Below, piece after piece: positions 15,874 to 18,237 of a DNA stretch of 18,237 bases. The translations under genes and the position numbers were made by a program. The notes under the pieces were generated by a model. That model saw only the letters and a program-made list of their open reading frames with translations, was not told the origin of the DNA and did not search any database. This stretch comes from Avoscillospira sp045589035 (GTDB taxonomy: Bacteria; Bacillota; Clostridia; Oscillospirales; Oscillospiraceae): assembly GCA_045589035.1 (NCBI GenBank), contig JAZNFJ010000077.1:1-18237 (forward strand), written 5' to 3'. Within the stretch, counting starts at the first letter, position 1. Each line of letters opens with the position of its first letter.

Positions 15874-15962
15874 CGTGGAAGAAACAACCGATTTGACACC
15901 GCCAAGCGGTAAATTCAATGTATCATTAGGTCGCCTTCTGCTGCGCGGAAGGCGACTTTTTT
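15874..15962 (+). promoter_or_regulatory. Structured leader RNA with terminator, candidate riboswitch/attenuator or small RNA
   Basis: This stretch between a promoter and the ligase start holds a perfect small hairpin, ACCGC-CAA-GCGGT (15898-15910), a 19-nt single-stranded stretch, and an intrinsic terminator (15930-15962). I could not match it to a known riboswitch class by eye. A short leader ORF is not evident: the only ATG (15919) gives three codons and lacks a ribosome binding site. An alternative pairing of CCGC (15899-15902) with GCGG (15945-15948) could compete with the terminator, but it is only 4 bp. Alternatively the terminator simply ends the malQ-MFS transcript. Confidence 0.45.
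15930..15962 (+). terminator. Intrinsic terminator 19 nt before the ligase start codon
   Basis: GTCGCCTTC (15930-15938) pairs perfectly with GAAGGCGAC (15948-15956) over 9 bp, and the loop can add two G-C pairs. Six Ts follow (15957-15962). The ligase ribosome binding site AAAGGAG (15968-15974) comes right after it. Confidence 0.9.
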
Positions 15963-15981
15963 GCGATAAAGGAGAAATAAC

Positions 15982-17616
15982 ATGGTCATCACAGAATTGC
16001 TGGAACGAAATGCCCGTCTTTACGGCGCGGATACGGCTCTGGTAGAAATCAGCCCCTCCGAGGAGCGGGACAATGCCGTTACCTGGCGGGATTTCAATCT
16101 GATTGAAAATGCCAATCCCGATGCCCCTTACCGTCGTGAAATCACCTGGAAGGATTTTGACCGCAGAGCCAACCGCTTTGCCAATCTGCTTCTGAGCCGC
16201 GGTATTAAAAAGGGCACCAAGGTTGCCATTTTGCTGATGAACTGTCTGGAATGGCTGCCCATCTATTTTGGTATTCTCAAAGCCGGCTGCATTGCTGTGC
16301 CCATGAACTTCCGATATGCTTCCGATGAGATCCAGTACTGTCTGGATCTGGCGGATGTGGAACTGCTGATCTTCGGGCCGGAATTTGTCACCCGAATGGA
16401 TGCCATTGCCGATCAGATTCCCAATGTGAAGATGTTCTTTGTGGGCAAGAATGGCCCTGCCTATACGGAAGACTGCATGACTCTCATGGGCTATTGCTCT
16501 TCCAGTGCACCTCCCATCTGTATGGAGGAAGACGATCTGGCTGCCATTTACTTCTCTTCCGGCACCACCGGCTTCCCCAAAGCTATTCTGCACAAGCACA
16601 GAGCTTTGATCGCCTCCTGTATGGTGGAGCAGAACCACCACGGTCAGACTCGCGACGATGTGTTCCTGTGTATTCCGCCTCTGTACCATACCGGTGCCAA
16701 GATGCACTGGTTCGGCTCTCTGCTGGCAGGCTCCAAGGCAGTTCTGCTCCGCGGTGTGAAGCCCGAGTGGATTCTCCGTGCTGTGACCGAAGAAAAGTGT
16801 ACCATCGTCTGGCTGCTGGTGCCCTGGGCACAGGATATGCTGGATGCCATCGATGACGGTCGGATCTGTCTGGACGATTACTATCTGGATCAGTGGCGGC
16901 TCATGCACATCGGTGCACAGCCTGTTCCTCCCAGCCTGATCCACCGCTGGAAAAAGATTTTCCCCCACCATGCCTACGATACCAACTACGGCCTGTCCGA
17001 GTCCATCGGCCCCGGCGCTGTCCATCTGGGTGTGGAGAATATCCACAAGGTCGGTGCCATCGGTGTTCCCGGCTATCTTTGGGAATGTAAGATCATCGAT
17101 CCTGCCGGCAATGAAGTTGCCCAGGGTGAGGTTGGCGAACTGGCGCTGAAGGGCCCCGGCGTCATGCTGGAGTATTATAAGAACAAGGAAGCCACCGACG
17201 AAGTGCTCCATGGCGAATGGCTCTACACCGGTGATATGGCCCGTATGGATGCAGATGGCTTCATCTATCTGGTCGACCGCAAGAAGGACGTGGTCATTTC
17301 CGGCGGTGAAAACCTCTATCCCGTCCAGATTGAAGACTTCCTCCGCGGCTTTGATAAGATCAAAGATGTGGCGGTCATTGGTCTGCCCCATCCCAGACTG
17401 GGCGAAATTGCCGCAGCCATTGTGGAGATCAAGGAAGGCATCACTTGCACCGAGGAAGAGATCAACGCATTCTGCGAGGGCATGCCCCGTTACAAGCGGC
17501 CTAAGAAGGTCATCTTCGACAAAGTTCCCAGAAACCCCACTGGCAAGATCGAAAAGCCTGTGCTCCGTGAAAAGTACTGCAAGGGCAGACTGGTGGAAGC
17601 ACAGATAACGGGCTGA
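15982..17616 (+). CDS. AMP-forming acyl/aryl-CoA synthetase (ANL superfamily)
   Basis: The 544-residue enzyme activates a carboxylic acid with ATP to an acyl-adenylate and then a CoA thioester. The ANL core motifs are in order: SSGTTGFPKA (192-201), YGLSE (336-340), YTGD (415-418), RKKDVVISGGENLYP (433-447) and NPTGKIEK (518-525), with the C-terminal catalytic Lys522. Residues about 25-55 form an N-terminal insertion in which TWRDF (34-38) foreshadows TWKDF (55-59). AAAGGAG (15968-15974) lies 7 nt before ATG. iorA follows after 35 nt with its own ribosome binding site, so the likely substrates are aryl acids linked to indolepyruvate/arylpyruvate chemistry (indoleacetate, phenylacetate). This is inference from context; fatty or other acids remain possible. 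Expression probably passes through the terminator at 15930-15962. Confidence 0.92.
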   Translation: MVITELLERNARLYGADTALVEISPSEERDNAVTWRDFNLIENANPDAPYRREITWKDFDRRANRFANLLLSRGIKKGTKVAILLMNCLEWLPIYFGILKAGCIAVPMNFRYASDEIQYCLDLADVELLIFGPEFVTRMDAIADQIPNVKMFFVGKNGPAYTEDCMTLMGYCSSSAPPICMEEDDLAAIYFSSGTTGFPKAILHKHRALIASCMVEQNHHGQTRDDVFLCIPPLYHTGAKMHWFGSLLAGSKAVLLRGVKPEWILRAVTEEKCTIVWLLVPWAQDMLDAIDDGRICLDDYYLDQWRLMHIGAQPVPPSLIHRWKKIFPHHAYDTNYGLSESIGPGAVHLGVENIHKVGAIGVPGYLWECKIIDPAGNEVAQGEVGELALKGPGVMLEYYKNKEATDEVLHGEWLYTGDMARMDADGFIYLVDRKKDVVISGGENLYPVQIEDFLRGFDKIKDVAVIGLPHPRLGEIAAAIVEIKEGITCTEEEINAFCEGMPRYKRPKKVIFDKVPRNPTGKIEKPVLREKYCKGRLVEAQITG

Positions 17617-17651
17617 TACCGGAAACAATGAAAGTAAAGGAGAACATTCCT

Positions 17652-18237
17652 ATGAAAACCCTGATGCTTGGCAACGAAGCCGTTGCCAGAGGCCTGTTTG
17701 AAGGCGGATGCAGCTTTGTATCCAGCTATCCCGGCACCCCCAGCACGGAGATCACCGAGGCTGTGGCAAAATATGAAGAAGTCTACGCAGAGTGGGCGCC
17801 CAATGAAAAGGTCGCCATGGAAGCCGCTTTCGGTGCTTCTCTGGCAGGCCGCCGCAGCTTCTGCGGCATGAAGCATGTGGGCCTCAATGTGGCTGCAGAC
17901 CCTCTGTTTACCATTTCCTACACCGGTGTCAATGCCGGTATGGTCATTGCCGTGGCAGATGATGCAGGTATGCACAGTTCCCAGAATGAGCAGGATTCCC
18001 GCCATTATGCCAGAGCCGCAAAGATGCCCATGCTGGAGCCTGCGGACTCCGCTGAAGCACTGGCATTCACCAAACTGGCTTATGAACTTTCCGAAACCTT
18101 TGATACTCCCGTTCTGGTGAAGATGTGCACCCGTGTGGCGCACTCCCAGAGTGTGGTCGAACCCGGTGAACGGTTGGAGGTCACCAAGACATACGAAAAG
18201 AACCCCCAGAAGTACATCATGATGCCCGGCAATGCCA
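17652..18237 (+). CDS. iorA: Indolepyruvate:ferredoxin oxidoreductase alpha subunit, 5' part
   Basis: The frame is open from ATG 17652 to the window edge (195 codons, of a protein usually near 600). IOR interconverts aryl-2-oxoacids and CoA with arylacetyl-CoA, CO2 and reduced ferredoxin, and is oxygen-sensitive. The visible part is the pyrimidine-binding domain I with near-signature stretches: SYPGTPSTEITEA (24-36), EWAPNEKVAMEAAFG, SFCGMKHVGLNVAADPLF, and an ADDAGMHSSQNEQDSR block. The thiamine-diphosphate domain and the C-terminal ferredoxin-like clusters lie beyond the edge. AAAGGAG (17636-17642) is 9 nt before ATG. It follows the CoA ligase by 35 nt, so the two are probably one operon, with iorB expected next. 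Confidence 0.95.
   Translation, partial: MKTLMLGNEAVARGLFEGGCSFVSSYPGTPSTEITEAVAKYEEVYAEWAPNEKVAMEAAFGASLAGRRSFCGMKHVGLNVAADPLFTISYTGVNAGMVIAVADDAGMHSSQNEQDSRHYARAAKMPMLEPADSAEALAFTKLAYELSETFDTPVLVKMCTRVAHSQSVVEPGERLEVTKTYEKNPQKYIMMPGNA

Noticed and set aside
15839..16045. A 68-codon plus-strand frame starting TTG inside the ligase promoter
   Set aside because: The start codon is part of the -35 box, there is no ribosome binding site, and the frame runs through a terminator hairpin and into the ligase gene in another frame.
1..18237. Searched for CRISPR repeats, transposase genes, tRNA or rRNA, toxin-antitoxin pairs and phage genes
   Set aside because: No regularly spaced repeats, no recombinase or transposase motifs, and no RNA-gene sequences were recognised by eye. 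The region reads as core metabolism.

Overview
The window looks like ordinary chromosome from a fermentative, anaerobic member of the Firmicutes, most likely a Clostridia gut lineage near Oscillospirales. This is inferred from strong AGGAGG-type ribosome binding sites, near-consensus sigma-A promoters with 17-nt spacers, a fused FeoA-FeoB ferrous iron pump, an indolepyruvate:ferredoxin oxidoreductase, a bacterial NSS transporter and a DUF5058-type membrane protein. No insertion sequence, phage gene, CRISPR array, rRNA or tRNA was seen. Most genes sit in short transcription units, each with a recognisable promoter and a hairpin-plus-T-run terminator.

Layout, left to right. Positions 1-93 hold the last 30 codons of an unidentified gene. 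A dCMP deaminase (168-662) and a sodium-dependent NSS amino-acid transporter (793-2184) follow as separate units. Next is the carbamoyl phosphate synthase operon: a strong promoter, a 200-nt leader with a 30-codon leader ORF and terminator, carA (2547-3608), and a single 1344-codon gene joining carB to dapF (3612-7646). An iron-regulated unit encodes a FeoA-FeoB fusion (7781-10129). A minus-strand operon (12982 down to 10167) encodes a DUF5058-like membrane protein, a second small membrane protein and a membrane-tethered M20 peptidase. Divergent from it is a plus-strand operon of malQ (13118-14626) and an MFS transporter (14641-15819). The window ends with a promoter, a structured leader with terminator, an AMP-forming acyl/aryl-CoA ligase (15982-17616) and the 5' part of iorA (17652 to the edge).

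The most notable points concern the carbamoyl phosphate locus. CarA has Gly245 in place of the glutaminase nucleophile Cys, and Asp330 in place of the triad Glu, so the enzyme may be ammonia-dependent. CarB is fused in frame to a complete diaminopimelate epimerase. The leader resembles the UTP-sensing pyrBI attenuator of enterobacteria: a U-rich, Phe-rich leader ORF whose last codons form the 5' arm of a 12-bp terminator helix.

Two other loci stand out. The three-gene minus-strand cassette (two small membrane proteins plus an M20 peptidase with a probably cytoplasmic catalytic domain) looks like an uncharacterised uptake-and-hydrolysis system for peptides or N-acyl amino acids. The ligase-iorA unit has its own promoter followed by a terminator just before the first start codon, which suggests attenuation or a small RNA. 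All calls come from reading the sequence by eye; no searches or folding programs were run.
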